This document shows positions 25,504-34,959 of a stretch of DNA of 64,000 nt, one piece after another. Positions within the stretch are counted from its first letter, which is position 1, and each line of letters starts with the position of its first letter. Position numbers and translations under genes: made by a program. Below the pieces are notes generated by a model. The model saw only the letters and a list, made by a program, of their open reading frames with translations, did not search any database and had not been told where the DNA came from. The stretch comes from UBA4744 sp963717135 (GTDB lineage Bacteria; Actinomycetota; Acidimicrobiia; Spongiisociales; UBA4744). The stretch lies in assembly GCA_963717135.1 (NCBI GenBank), contig CAVQVN010000003.1:428365-492364 (forward strand), written 5' to 3'.

Positions 25504-25532
25504 TTGTGGCCTCACCGGCGAGGCCATATACT
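25504..25532 (+). promoter_or_regulatory. dnaA promoter with dyad in the spacer
   Basis: TTGTGG (25504-25509) and TATACT (25527-25532) are separated by exactly 17 nt. The spacer contains the inverted repeat GGCCTC-ACCGGC-GAGGCC (25508-25525), a possible regulator site. It lies 170 nt before the dnaA start. Confidence 0.5.
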
Positions 25533-25630
25533 CGCTCACCGCTGGACCTTCATGAAACGGCTCTACTTCCCCCGGATGCTGTCATCTGGTTTGCGCCGCT
25601 TCGTCGGGACCGGTCGACAACCAAGGCCTG

Positions 25631-25663
25631 TTCTCCACAAACTGTGGACAGACCTGTGGACAG
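25631..25663. promoter_or_regulatory. cluster of three DnaA boxes
   Basis: TTCTCCACA at 25631-25639 (plus) and CTGTCCACA at 25643-25651 and 25655-25663 (minus) each differ from TTATCCACA/TTGTCCACA by one or two bases. Their starts are spaced exactly 12 bp apart, 39 nt before the dnaA start. Confidence 0.65.
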
Positions 25664-25701
25664 AGTTTTGTAGGCAAACGTAGTGACTCGGGAGGGGACA
25701 C

Positions 25702-27069
25702 GTGGCGGAACCTCAGTCGCTGACGGGGGAAGTGGACTATTTCAAAAGCGCGGTGCAAGCTCGCGTCAGCCCCGTCAACTGGCAGACCTGGCTTGCTCCA
25801 CTCCGGGTGCGATCGAACGACGGGTCGATCAGCATCACCGCACCTAGTGAATTCCATCTTCGTTGGGTGCGCGAAAAGCATCTGGTCGTTCTCGAAGAGG
25901 CAGTAGAAGCCGTCTTTGGACCGGCCGCCGAACTGGTTTTCGAAATCGATGCGCTCGCCCCCATCGATGACGTCGACCTCGAGGACGAGGAGGAAACTCC
26001 GCCAACGGTGGCTGGTGATCCCCGGCCCGAACCGGCCCGGGCGGACCGGCGTCTCCAGGCTAAATATACCTTTGAGAACTTTGTGGTCGGTCAGTCAAAT
26101 CGATTTGCCCATGCAGCTGCGATGGCGGTTGCCGAACAACCGGGCGGTCACTACAACCCCTTGTTCGTTTATGGCGGGGCCGGTTTGGGAAAGACCCACC
26201 TGCTTCACGCAGTCGGCCACCATGCTTTAGAATTGCGCCCTTCCGCTTTCGTCCGGTATGTCTCTTCGGAGAACTTTTTCAACGAGTTCATCGATGGCAT
26301 TCGCAAGAAGCGGATGGATGAGTTCAAGGCCCGGTATCGCACCACCGACGTGTTACTACTCGATGACGTGCAGTTCTTCGAGCGGAAGGAACAGATCCTC
26401 GAAGAGTTCTTCCACACGTTCAACGATCTCTACGAATCCGGCAAGCAAATGGTCATCACCTCAGACCGTCATCCCAAGCATCTGGCGACGCTGGAAGACC
26501 GCCTCCGCAGCCGATTCGAATGGGGCTTGCTGACCGATATCCAACCGCCCGATGTGGAGACCCGAATTGCCATCCTCCGCAAGAACGCCGAGTTTGCTCC
26601 CAAACTGGTCGGAGAGGATGTCCTTCATTTCATCGCCGAACATGTTCAAGACAACATTCGGGAACTGGAAGGCGCTCTCACCCGGGTAACTGCCTACGCG
26701 GCCCTCACCAACCAGAACATCACTCTCGAAATGGCCCAGGATGTCCTGCAGGACCTGGTGCCGGCTTCCTCTCAGCGGCCGATCACCGCAGAAGACATCA
26801 TGACCGCCACCGCGGCTGCCTACGGGTTCTCGACCGACGATCTTCGCAGTCCAAGCCGCCGCCAGCCCCTCGTACTCTCACGCCAGGTTGCAATGTATCT
26901 TTGTCGGGAACAGACCGACTTGTCACTGCCCAAAATCGGTGCACTGTTTGGCGGTCGTGACCACACCACCGTGATGCATGCTCTCGACAAGGTGCGGCGT
27001 CTCTTGCTAACCGATCACCAAGTTTTCGAAAGGGTCACAGCTCTTTCCCAACAGCTGAGGAAAACGTGA
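25702..27069 (+). CDS. dnaA: chromosomal replication initiator DnaA
   Basis: A 455-residue AAA+ initiator. Domain I (about 1-90) and a short acidic linker precede domain III with Walker A GGAGLGKTHLLHAVG and Walker B LLLDDVQFF. Domain IV carries the DNA-binding signature GGRDHTTVMHALDKV. GTG start with GGGAGGGG just upstream. It is flanked on both sides by DnaA-box-like sites. Confidence 0.98.
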   Translation: MAEPQSLTGEVDYFKSAVQARVSPVNWQTWLAPLRVRSNDGSISITAPSEFHLRWVREKHLVVLEEAVEAVFGPAAELVFEIDALAPIDDVDLEDEEETPPTVAGDPRPEPARADRRLQAKYTFENFVVGQSNRFAHAAAMAVAEQPGGHYNPLFVYGGAGLGKTHLLHAVGHHALELRPSAFVRYVSSENFFNEFIDGIRKKRMDEFKARYRTTDVLLLDDVQFFERKEQILEEFFHTFNDLYESGKQMVITSDRHPKHLATLEDRLRSRFEWGLLTDIQPPDVETRIAILRKNAEFAPKLVGEDVLHFIAEHVQDNIRELEGALTRVTAYAALTNQNITLEMAQDVLQDLVPASSQRPITAEDIMTATAAAYGFSTDDLRSPSRRQPLVLSRQVAMYLCREQTDLSLPKIGALFGGRDHTTVMHALDKVRRLLLTDHQVFERVTALSQQLRKT

Positions 27070-27256
27070 GTTTCTCCACATACCAGCCCACCCTGGTTGA
27101 CCGGCGGTGGAGTACCCGCTCGCTGTCCCCAGCACCTGTGGACGGGTTAGTTGTATGGTTACCTGCCCTTTTGGTTCGTTCTCCCCAATCCACAGGGCCT
27201 ACTACAACCACTACCGTTTATACATAAAGACATAGATACAGAAGGGATGGGACAAC
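27070..27256. other. dnaA-dnaN intergenic region with DnaA-box-like sites
   Basis: Contains TTCTCCACA at 27072-27080 (identical to the box at 25631), a minus-strand CCGTCCACA at about 27137-27145, and CAATCCACA at 27186-27194. These are followed by AT-rich TTTATACATAAAGACATAG just before dnaN. Either this or the rpmH-dnaA gap, or both, could form oriC. Confidence 0.5.
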
Positions 27257-28342
27257 TTGCGGATACGAGCTGAACGAGATGACCTGGCCGATGTCTTCTC
27301 GAGGGCCAATCGAGGGGTCGGGGTGCGCCCTGCCCAGGCAATCCTGCAAGGTGTCTTGTGCGAAGTCCAGGGCTCCAATTTGCGAGTGACGGGGACCGAC
27401 CTCGAGATGACCGTTCGTACCACGACCGAGGTCGAGGTACTCGAAGAAGGAGCGCTTGTCATGCCGGCCCGGTTGGCAGCCGAGGCCATCCGGAAGATGC
27501 CGGCGGGGGCCGTGACCCTGGCCTCCGGTGACGGTGAGGTCGAGATCATGGGGGCCGGGCCGCGTTTCAGCCTGCGGGAACTGCCGGTCGATGAGTTTCC
27601 CCACCTGGGTGATGTTGACTTCGAAGGTGCGGTGAGCGCTGATGGCGATGAACTGGTTGCGGCGATAGCACAGGCGACGGTGGGGGCCTCGGTTGATTCG
27701 GCGCGGCCGATCCTTACCGGCGTTTTGTTCGAAACGGACGATGAAGGGGTCCGTCTGGTGGCGACAGACTCTTATCGCCTGGCAGTACGAAAACTTCCCG
27801 GGGTGGCGCTCAAAGAGTCGGGTTTGGTTCCGGCTCGTGGGTTGCGGGAACTGAGTAGAACGGTGGGAGCGGCGAAGATGGAATTCTCGATGCACCAGCG
27901 AGAAGCCGTCTTCGGATCCGCCCGTGGTTCGTTGACCCTCCGCCTCATCGAAGGAGCGTTTCCGAACTATCGCCAGTTGCTACCCGAGTCGTATCCGAAT
28001 CGGGTAGTGGTGACTAAGGAAGGTTTGCTCGAGGCCCTCGGACGCGCCTCATTAGTTGCCGAGGATCACATCCCGGTAAGACTACGTCTGATGGATGGGG
28101 GAGTCGAGGTAACGGTCACGCGACAAGACGTGGGAGGAGAAACGGAGCATATCCCGGGTGAATACCAAGGTGAAGCCGACGAAGTGATGATCGCCTTCAA
28201 TCCGCGGTACCTGACGGATGGCGTGTCGGCCATCGACTCCGACGAAGTGCAGATCGAAGTTACCGACGGCCTCAAGCCGAGTGTCATTAGAGGGGTCGAT
28301 GACGAGCGGTTCACCTATCTGTTGATGCCCGTCCGTATCTGA
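27257..28342 (+). CDS. dnaN: DNA polymerase III sliding clamp, beta subunit
   Basis: A 361-residue ring-forming processivity clamp with three repeated domains. Family features include LRVTGTDLEMTVR, the central SARPILTGVLFE and the C-terminal YLLMPVRI. TTG start with GGGATGG upstream. Its stop directly abuts the recF ATG, so translation is likely coupled. Confidence 0.96.
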   Translation: MRIRAERDDLADVFSRANRGVGVRPAQAILQGVLCEVQGSNLRVTGTDLEMTVRTTTEVEVLEEGALVMPARLAAEAIRKMPAGAVTLASGDGEVEIMGAGPRFSLRELPVDEFPHLGDVDFEGAVSADGDELVAAIAQATVGASVDSARPILTGVLFETDDEGVRLVATDSYRLAVRKLPGVALKESGLVPARGLRELSRTVGAAKMEFSMHQREAVFGSARGSLTLRLIEGAFPNYRQLLPESYPNRVVVTKEGLLEALGRASLVAEDHIPVRLRLMDGGVEVTVTRQDVGGETEHIPGEYQGEADEVMIAFNPRYLTDGVSAIDSDEVQIEVTDGLKPSVIRGVDDERFTYLLMPVRI

Positions 28343-29437
28343 ATGGAGTTGTTGTGGCTCGAGTTGACCGATTTTCGGTCGTACCGCCGGCTCCAAATAG
28401 CGCCTGACCCGGGAATCAACGTACTCGTTGGAGCAAACGGATCCGGCAAGACCAACCTCCTTGAAGCAGCGGCCTATCTGACCTCTCTCCGCTCGTTTCG
28501 CGGAGCTCCGGACGAAGCAATGATCAACGATGACGCCGAAGCAGCAGTCGTGCGCGGAGAAGTTCACCACCTGCAAAGCGCCTCGCTCATCGAGGCCGAA
28601 TTACCCCGAACCGGCAGACGCCGGATTCGGATCAATGGTCAGCGTCTTGCCCGGTCTACGGATCTGCTCGGCCACGTACGAGGGGTCGTTTTTCTCCCCG
28701 ATGACCTCGACATCGTCAAGCGGGGTCCTGCCTTCCGGCGCGATTTCCTCGACGCGGTGTCCGTTCAGTTGTGGCCCGGTGCTTACCTGGACCAGCAAGA
28801 GTTCGAGCGAGCGCTCCGCCAAAGGAACACGTTGCTTCGCCAGGCCGGTCGGGAAGCCGATGAAACCACCCTCTCGGTGTGGGATCAACGTTTGTCAGAG
28901 GCGGCCGGCAAACTGATGGTAAGGAGGGCAGCTGCCGCGGCCACCCTGCGCGAGAAGATCGCAGACACCTATGACAGCTTGACTAGAGCCAAGACGGTGG
29001 TGGAGATGCGTTACGCATCAAAATGGGGAGGGTCGTTGGAGGAACGCAACCCGGAGACGGTGACGAGGGCCCTTGCCGAGACGCTGCAGCGAACCCGGCG
29101 GGCGGATGCCGAGCGGAGAGCAACCACGATGGGACCGCATCGAGACGAGCCCTGGTTCACGGTGAACGGGCGCGATGCCCGGACCAGGGCCAGCCAGGGA
29201 GAGCAACGGACACTGGCATTGAGCCTGCGCTTGGCATCCCACCACGCCGTGAGCGAGGCGACCGGGGAAGCGCCCCTGTTGCTCCTCGACGATGTGTTCT
29301 CCGAATTGGATATGGAAAGAGCCAACGCCCTGGCCGGCATGTTGCCCGCGGCGCAGACATTCATTACAACCGCCCGGGAGGAAGAGGTGCCGGTCCACGG
29401 ACGAACGTTCCTGGTGCACCCGGGGAACATCACGTGA
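28343..29437 (+). CDS. recF: DNA replication and repair protein RecF
   Basis: A 364-residue SMC-like ATPase that loads RecA at gaps. Walker A GANGSGKTNLLEA, the ABC-type signature ASQGEQRTLALSLRLA and Walker B LLLLDDVFSELD are visible. It starts immediately after the dnaN stop and overlaps the next gene by 4 nt. Confidence 0.96.
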   Translation: MELLWLELTDFRSYRRLQIAPDPGINVLVGANGSGKTNLLEAAAYLTSLRSFRGAPDEAMINDDAEAAVVRGEVHHLQSASLIEAELPRTGRRRIRINGQRLARSTDLLGHVRGVVFLPDDLDIVKRGPAFRRDFLDAVSVQLWPGAYLDQQEFERALRQRNTLLRQAGREADETTLSVWDQRLSEAAGKLMVRRAAAAATLREKIADTYDSLTRAKTVVEMRYASKWGGSLEERNPETVTRALAETLQRTRRADAERRATTMGPHRDEPWFTVNGRDARTRASQGEQRTLALSLRLASHHAVSEATGEAPLLLLDDVFSELDMERANALAGMLPAAQTFITTAREEEVPVHGRTFLVHPGNIT

Positions 29438-29745
29438 GCAGGCTGGAAGCGATGGAGGGGCTGGTCGCCAAAGCGTTGAAAAATCTCGGGATCGAGCGGC
29501 TCGACGTCACCTTGGCGCTCGTCGAGGAGTGGGAGACTCTCGTCCCCGAGCCGTGGCGTTCTCAAGCGAGCCCCCTGTTGTTGAAGGGAGGAGAGCTTCT
29601 CGTCGAGGCGAAGTCAACCCAGGTGGTGAGTCTGTTGCGATATGCCGTCGGCAATCTCCTGAGGACCCTCGACGACAGGTTCGGAGAGGCCGTTGTGGGT
29701 TCCGTCCGAATCCAGGCCCCACCCCCTGTAAAACCACCCACCTGA
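29434..29745 (+). CDS. DUF721 (DciA-like) protein
   Basis: A 103-residue protein of the DUF721 family, with the core segment ALVEEWETLVPEPW and LLLKGGELLVEAKSTQVVSLLRYAVGNLL. DciA-type members load replicative helicase in bacteria lacking DnaC; location between recF and gyrB is typical for actinobacteria. GTG 29434 overlaps the recF stop (GTGA). Confidence 0.85.
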   Translation: MSRLEAMEGLVAKALKNLGIERLDVTLALVEEWETLVPEPWRSQASPLLLKGGELLVEAKSTQVVSLLRYAVGNLLRTLDDRFGEAVVGSVRIQAPPPVKPPT

Positions 29746-29802
29746 AGGCAGCGAGCGGTTTGAAAATGCCCGGAATTGTTGATGATTCTGGAGGTTGAGA
29801 GC

Positions 29803-29831
29803 TTGGGAATACCTCCACGAAAGGGTATACT
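29803..29831 (+). promoter_or_regulatory. gyrB promoter
   Basis: TTGGGA (29803-29808) and TATACT (29826-29831) with a 17-nt spacer, about 79 nt before the gyrB start. The -10 hexamer is identical to that proposed for dnaA. Confidence 0.5.
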
Positions 29832-29909
29832 TACATTCGTGTAAACATGGCTCTGGCGGGACTCGTCGGGTGGTTTCGCTTTCGGGCCATTTTTCTTTGA
29901 AGGAGCTTT

Positions 29910-31832
29910 GTGAGTACAGCGAATCGCGCCTCTGAGAAGTACGGGGCCGCCGATATCACGGTCCTCGAAGGCCTGGAGGCCGTCCGGCGCCGGCCGGGCA
30001 TGTACATCGGATCGACCGGACCGCGCGGGCTTCACCATCTCTTGTGGGAGGTGGTCGACAACGCGGTCGATGAAGCAATGGCCGGCTTTTGCACCCGCAT
30101 AGAGGTGACGATCCGCCCGGACGAAAGCGTCCAGGTGAGCGACAACGGTCGCGGGATACCGGTTGACAGACACAAGAAAACCAAGGAGTCGGCACTCACC
30201 ACCGTGCTCACCACCCTGCACGCCGGCGGGAAATTCGAGGCCGGTGCCTACCAGGTATCCGGCGGTCTACACGGTGTCGGCGTGTCGGTGGTCAACGCTC
30301 TTTCTGCCCGTCTGGAGGCGGAGATCGTCAGAGACGGATTCTACTGGTCTCAAGTGTTTGAAGAGGGCCGGCCTATCGGGACGGTGAAGAAGGGCAAGCC
30401 GGCCAAACGAACCGGTACGACCATCACCTATTGGCCCTCACCGAAGACCTTCACCGAGTCGGTTTCCCTTGATCTCAGCACGGTTATCTCCCGGTTGCGC
30501 GAGATGGCTTTCCTCAACCGCGGCTTGGAGATCCGGCTGTTCGACCAACGGGGGGAGCAACCGGTCGAAGAGACCTTTCACTATAAGGGTGGACTGATCG
30601 ACTACATCAAGCACCTGAATGCCTCCAAAGAACCGCTTCATCCCCATGTGATCTACTTCGATGACCAATCCGAGGACGCTGAAGTCGAAGTCGCCTTGCA
30701 GTGGACTTCCTCCTTCACCGAAACGGTGCTGAGTTTCGCCAACAACATCAACACCCATGAGGGAGGCACCCACGAGGAAGGATTCCGCAAATCGTTGACC
30801 AGAGCGATCAACGATTTCGCCAGATCAAAAGGGCTGCTCAAGGAGAAAGACGACAACCTGACCGGGGAGGACGTCCGGGAAGGGCTGACCGCGGTCGTAT
30901 CGGTCAAAGTGCGAGCTCCCCAGTTTGAGGGTCAGACCAAAACCAAGCTGGGCAATACCGAGATTCGTGGCTACGTCGAGAAGACGCTCAATCGACTCCT
31001 CCCCGAATGGTTGGAGAGATATGCCGGTGAAGGCCGGGCCATCGCCGACAAGAGCCTTCTGGCCTCCCGGGCGAGATTGGCTGCTCGGAAAGCAAGAGAG
31101 TTGACCCGGCGCAAGAGCATGCTCGAGTCGGCCAGCCTGCCCGGCAAGCTCGCCGACTGTTCGTCTCGGGACGCTTCGGTGAGCGAGTTGTTCATCGTTG
31201 AGGGAGATAGTGCCGCCGGTCCTGCCAAACAAGGCCGTAATAGCGAGACTCAGGCGATCTTGCCCATTCGCGGCAAGATCATCAATGTCGAGAAGGCGCG
31301 TTTGGCCAAGGCGTTGCAAAACACCGAAATCCAGGCGCTGATCACCGCCATCGGTACCAGCATCGGCGAGGAGTTCGACCTCGAGAAAGCCCGGTACCAC
31401 AAGGTGGTGTTGCTCACCGACGCCGACGTCGACGGTGCACATATCCGCACGCTTTTGCTCACGTTCTTCTTCCGGCATATGAGGCCGCTCATCGAAGCCG
31501 GGTATGTGTATTTTGCCCAACCTCCGCTGTATCGAGTCAAAGCCGGGAAGGACGTCCATTACCTCTCCTCGGATGACGAACTGAACCAGCTCAGGGAGGA
31601 ACTCAACGGTCGGAAGCTCGACGTCAGCCGGTTCAAAGGATTGGGCGAGATGAATGCTTCCGAACTTCGAGACACCTCCATGGATCCTGCTCTGCGGCAC
31701 CTGGTCAAGGTCGAATTGGAAGATGCTGCGCTGTCCGAGGAGGTCTTCTCCACGTTGATGGGCGACGATGTTGCTTCTCGCAAGCAGTTCATCCAGCGCA
31801 ACGCCAAGGACGTCCGGTTCCTCGACGTCTGA
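29910..31832 (+). CDS. gyrB: DNA gyrase subunit B
   Basis: A 640-residue ATPase subunit of gyrase. The GHKL ATP site is marked by EVVDNAVDEAMAG and DNGRGIPVD, the Toprim metal site by IVEGDSAAG and LLTDADVDGAHI, and the C-terminal tail by QFIQRNAKDVRFLDV. GTG start with AAGGAG seven nt upstream. The usual GGSAKQGR loop reads AGPAKQGR. Confidence 0.97.
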   Translation: MSTANRASEKYGAADITVLEGLEAVRRRPGMYIGSTGPRGLHHLLWEVVDNAVDEAMAGFCTRIEVTIRPDESVQVSDNGRGIPVDRHKKTKESALTTVLTTLHAGGKFEAGAYQVSGGLHGVGVSVVNALSARLEAEIVRDGFYWSQVFEEGRPIGTVKKGKPAKRTGTTITYWPSPKTFTESVSLDLSTVISRLREMAFLNRGLEIRLFDQRGEQPVEETFHYKGGLIDYIKHLNASKEPLHPHVIYFDDQSEDAEVEVALQWTSSFTETVLSFANNINTHEGGTHEEGFRKSLTRAINDFARSKGLLKEKDDNLTGEDVREGLTAVVSVKVRAPQFEGQTKTKLGNTEIRGYVEKTLNRLLPEWLERYAGEGRAIADKSLLASRARLAARKARELTRRKSMLESASLPGKLADCSSRDASVSELFIVEGDSAAGPAKQGRNSETQAILPIRGKIINVEKARLAKALQNTEIQALITAIGTSIGEEFDLEKARYHKVVLLTDADVDGAHIRTLLLTFFFRHMRPLIEAGYVYFAQPPLYRVKAGKDVHYLSSDDELNQLREELNGRKLDVSRFKGLGEMNASELRDTSMDPALRHLVKVELEDAALSEEVFSTLMGDDVASRKQFIQRNAKDVRFLDV

Positions 31833-31847
31833 TAGGGAGAAACTCAC

Positions 31848-34286
31848 ATGGTCGACGGACGTACGTATGACGAGAACAACATCGCAGTCGATATCAACGA
31901 CGAGGTCAAGAAGTCCTTCCTCGACTACGCGATGTCGGTCATCGTTTCTCGAGCCCTCCCCGACGTTCGGGACGGATTGAAGCCCGTGCAACGGCGAATC
32001 GTTTATGCGATGTTCGAGGCGGGGATGCGGCCGGGGACCGCCTTCCGAAAGTGCGCAACCGTGGTCGGCAACGTCATGGGCAGCTATCACCCGCACGGCA
32101 ATGATGCCATTTACGACGCCCTGGTTCGGCTCGGGCAAGACTTCAGCTCCCGATATCCCCTGATCTCGCCCCAGGGCAACTTCGGCACCATCGACGATCC
32201 GCCGGCAGCCATGCGTTACACCGAGAGCCGGCTGTCATCGATTGCCATGCATCTCCTGGAAGGCATCCGGGAGGACACCGTCGATTTTCAAGACAACTAC
32301 AGCGGCGAGTCGTCCGAACCGATTGTTTTGCCGGCCCGATACCCGAATCTGCTGGCAAACGGCGGTACCGGGATCGCGGTCGGCATGGCAACCAACATCC
32401 CTCCCCACAACCTGGGCGAAGTGATTGATGCGGTGATCTTTGCCATCGACAATCCCGACGCACCTCTCGAGGATTACCTCAAGATCATCAAAGGTCCGGA
32501 CTTCCCAACTGGCGGGTACCTGGTTGGAACCCGGGGTATCCGAGAGGCTTTGACCACAGGTCGGGGATCGGTGAAGATGCGAGCCGTCACGGACGTGCAA
32601 GAGGTTCGCAAGGGTCGCACGGCCATCGTTGTGACCGAGCTTCCCTATCAAGTCTCTCAGGATCGGGTGTTGGCCAAGATCGCCGACCTGGTCCATGAGA
32701 AGAAGATCGCCGGTATTGCCGACTTGCGCAACGAGAGCTCCGCTCGGATGGGAACCCGGCTGGTAATCGAGCTCAAACGGGAAGCAGTTCCCCAGGTGGT
32801 GCTCAACCAACTCTTCAAGATGACCCAACTGCAGGAGACCTTTGGGGTCAACGCCGTTGCCCTGGTCGACGGCGTTCCGCGGACCCTCAATATCGCCGAG
32901 ATGGTCGGGTACTACATCGATCACCAGATGGAGGTCGTTGAACGACGTACTGCCCATCGGCTCGGGGACGCCAAAGCGAAAGCGCACATCCTCGAGGGTT
33001 TGATCATCGCGGTCGACAACATCGACGAAGTAGTCCGGATCATTCGCTCGTCCGAAGATGCGGCGACGGCCAAGCAGCGTTTGATCGAGCGGTTTGCGCT
33101 TTCGGAGATCCAGGCGAACGCCATCTTGGAGATGCCCCTCCGCCGCCTGACCGCACTGGAAACCGGGAAGTTGCGGGAGGATCTCCAGCAACTGATCGAC
33201 CTCATCGCCGAACTTGAAGCGATCCTGGCTGATCCTGCTCGGCGGCGAGCCATCATCGTCGAAGAGCTGACCGAGATCCGGGACAAGTATGCCGACGAGC
33301 GACGCAGCAGAATCATTCCGGACGAGGGAGACCTCTCTCTCGAAGACTTGATCGCCGACGACGAACTGGTCGTCACCGTCTCCGCCAACGGCTATCTCAA
33401 ATCGGTTCAGGCCAGTACCTACCGGACGCAGGGCCGCGGAGGTCGAGGAGTGAAGGCAGCTTCCCTTCACGAGGACGACGTGGTCAACCTGTTGGTGCAC
33501 ACGACGGCTCACGCCTACCTGTTGTTCTTCACGAACCAAGGAAAGGTGCACCGCGTGAAGGCCCACGAGATCCCCCGCAAGGATCGGACCGCCAAGGGGG
33601 TTTTGGCCCAATCTGTGCTGCCCCTGACTCCCGAAGAGCGCATCGAGGCAGTGATCGACACTCGAAGCTACGAGACCTCCCGATATCTGGTCATGGTGAC
33701 CAAGCAAGGCTTGGTCAAGAAGACCCCGTTCAGTGACTACGACTCTCGGAATTCAACGCTGGTGGCCATCAATCTGATCGAAGGGGACGAATTGGTGGCG
33801 GTGCGCACCACCAACGGCGAGAACGACATGCTGGTCTTCACCGGCCTGGGCCAAGGGATACGTTTCTCGGAGAAGGACCTTCGCCCGATGGGGCGGGCCA
33901 CCCGGGGTGTGCGCGGCATCAAACTCCGTGAGGGCGATCGCGTAGTGGGAGCAGCCTCGAGTGCCGACGGCGAGGAGGTCCTGGTGATCACTTCGGGCGG
34001 TTATGGAAAGCGCGTCAGAATGAGCGAATTTCCAAACCAGCGGAGGGGCGGGTTGGGGGTCAAAGCCATCAAGCTGACCAGGGTCAGGGGAACGCTCGTA
34101 GGTGCCCGAGCCATTCCCGAAGGCGGCGGCATCTTTGTGATTTCATCCGACGGGGTGGTCATCCGGACACAGACGAACCAGATAAGTCGCCAGAAACGCG
34201 AAGCCAGCGGGGTCAAAGTCATGAATATGCCTCCCGGTACGACCATCTCTACCTTTGCCCCAATCCCGGCGGAAGAAGAGGTCTGA
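31848..34286 (+). CDS. gyrA: DNA gyrase subunit A
   Basis: An 812-residue subunit that cuts and rejoins DNA. The catalytic tyrosine is Tyr124 in AMRYTESR. The C-terminal domain contains repeated beta-pinwheel blades and the GyrA-box-like QGRGGRGV. In the quinolone-resistance region HPHGNDAIYD, the position equivalent to E. coli Ser83 is Asp and the preceding Asp is Asn. It follows gyrB by 15 nt. Confidence 0.97.
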   Translation: MVDGRTYDENNIAVDINDEVKKSFLDYAMSVIVSRALPDVRDGLKPVQRRIVYAMFEAGMRPGTAFRKCATVVGNVMGSYHPHGNDAIYDALVRLGQDFSSRYPLISPQGNFGTIDDPPAAMRYTESRLSSIAMHLLEGIREDTVDFQDNYSGESSEPIVLPARYPNLLANGGTGIAVGMATNIPPHNLGEVIDAVIFAIDNPDAPLEDYLKIIKGPDFPTGGYLVGTRGIREALTTGRGSVKMRAVTDVQEVRKGRTAIVVTELPYQVSQDRVLAKIADLVHEKKIAGIADLRNESSARMGTRLVIELKREAVPQVVLNQLFKMTQLQETFGVNAVALVDGVPRTLNIAEMVGYYIDHQMEVVERRTAHRLGDAKAKAHILEGLIIAVDNIDEVVRIIRSSEDAATAKQRLIERFALSEIQANAILEMPLRRLTALETGKLREDLQQLIDLIAELEAILADPARRRAIIVEELTEIRDKYADERRSRIIPDEGDLSLEDLIADDELVVTVSANGYLKSVQASTYRTQGRGGRGVKAASLHEDDVVNLLVHTTAHAYLLFFTNQGKVHRVKAHEIPRKDRTAKGVLAQSVLPLTPEERIEAVIDTRSYETSRYLVMVTKQGLVKKTPFSDYDSRNSTLVAINLIEGDELVAVRTTNGENDMLVFTGLGQGIRFSEKDLRPMGRATRGVRGIKLREGDRVVGAASSADGEEVLVITSGGYGKRVRMSEFPNQRRGGLGVKAIKLTRVRGTLVGARAIPEGGGIFVISSDGVVIRTQTNQISRQKREASGVKVMNMPPGTTISTFAPIPAEEEV

Positions 34287-34386
34287 ATGCGGGAACCGGT
34301 CGGCCCCGGTGAACGTTTGGGTGGGGGACCGATCACCGGGGTTGTTGAGGTAGGGCGTTACACTCGCCCCACGAGGAGCTGAGCCT

Positions 34387-34914
34387 ATGGCATCCGTGCG
34401 ACGTGTACGCAGGGTCATACGAAAATTCGATCCGTGGACCGTACTGAAGGTCTCGATTGTCTTCTATGCGGTGATGGCGATCGCCTTCGTCCTGGGAGCG
34501 GTGATCCTGTGGGCGGTTGTCAACAACGCCGGGATTCCACAGGCAATCGAGGAATTCGGGAAAAAGATCACGCTGCTCGAAGCGGACGCCGAGTTGTTCG
34601 CCGACGGCGAGAGGTACCTGCGGGTTGCCGTATTCCTGGGGGTCGTGTGGACGGTTCTGATGACCGGGCTGACGACCCTGGCTGCCTTGATGTACAACCT
34701 CATCTCGGACATCGTCGGTGGCATCGAGGTGGTGGTCCTCGAGGAGACACTCAACGCTCCTCAGGCTTTTCAGCCTGGGGTTCGGGTTCCCCGTAGCTGG
34801 CAGACGACCACCCCGCCGCCTCCGTCGACCTCTTCCCTACAGGCGGATCTTCCCACCGAGGAGGTGGCGCTCACCGCAGACGGGGTGGAGGCGATTTCCG
34901 AGGGACGGCGGTAG
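34387..34914 (+). CDS. DUF3566 membrane protein
   Basis: A 175-residue protein with two membrane helices (about 20-45 and 80-105) of the actinobacterial DUF3566 family, usually found right after gyrA as here. The middle segment VLGAVILWAVVNNAGI and the LMYNLISDIVGGIEV stretch are typical. The C-terminal 50 residues are Pro/Thr-rich. Function is unknown. Confidence 0.88.
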   Translation: MASVRRVRRVIRKFDPWTVLKVSIVFYAVMAIAFVLGAVILWAVVNNAGIPQAIEEFGKKITLLEADAELFADGERYLRVAVFLGVVWTVLMTGLTTLAALMYNLISDIVGGIEVVVLEETLNAPQAFQPGVRVPRSWQTTTPPPPSTSSLQADLPTEEVALTADGVEAISEGRR

Positions 34915-34959
34915 GCCCGGCTCGCTCGACGAGTATCAGCCCGAAGCTATCAGCATCGC

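Larger units (their letters stand above)
25338..25701. other. putative oriC, rpmH-dnaA intergenic part
   Basis: This 364-nt stretch holds no gene. It has an AT-rich segment (about 25340-25392, with runs such as GATTTTTCCTAAG and TTTTCTTGCATTTTTC) in otherwise GC-rich DNA. A DnaA-box-like TTGTGCACA lies at 25413-25421, and three more boxes are just upstream of dnaA. The part from 25066 to 25337 shows nothing beyond the rpmH promoter. Assignment as oriC rests on gene order and boxes only. Confidence 0.6.

Noticed and set aside
30825..32138. 437-residue reading frame antisense to gyrB and gyrA
   Set aside because: It is the complement of strongly conserved gyrase codons and shows no domain. High GC creates long antisense frames.
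32235..33707. 490-residue reading frame antisense to gyrA
   Set aside because: Same reason; no start signal and no recognisable motif.
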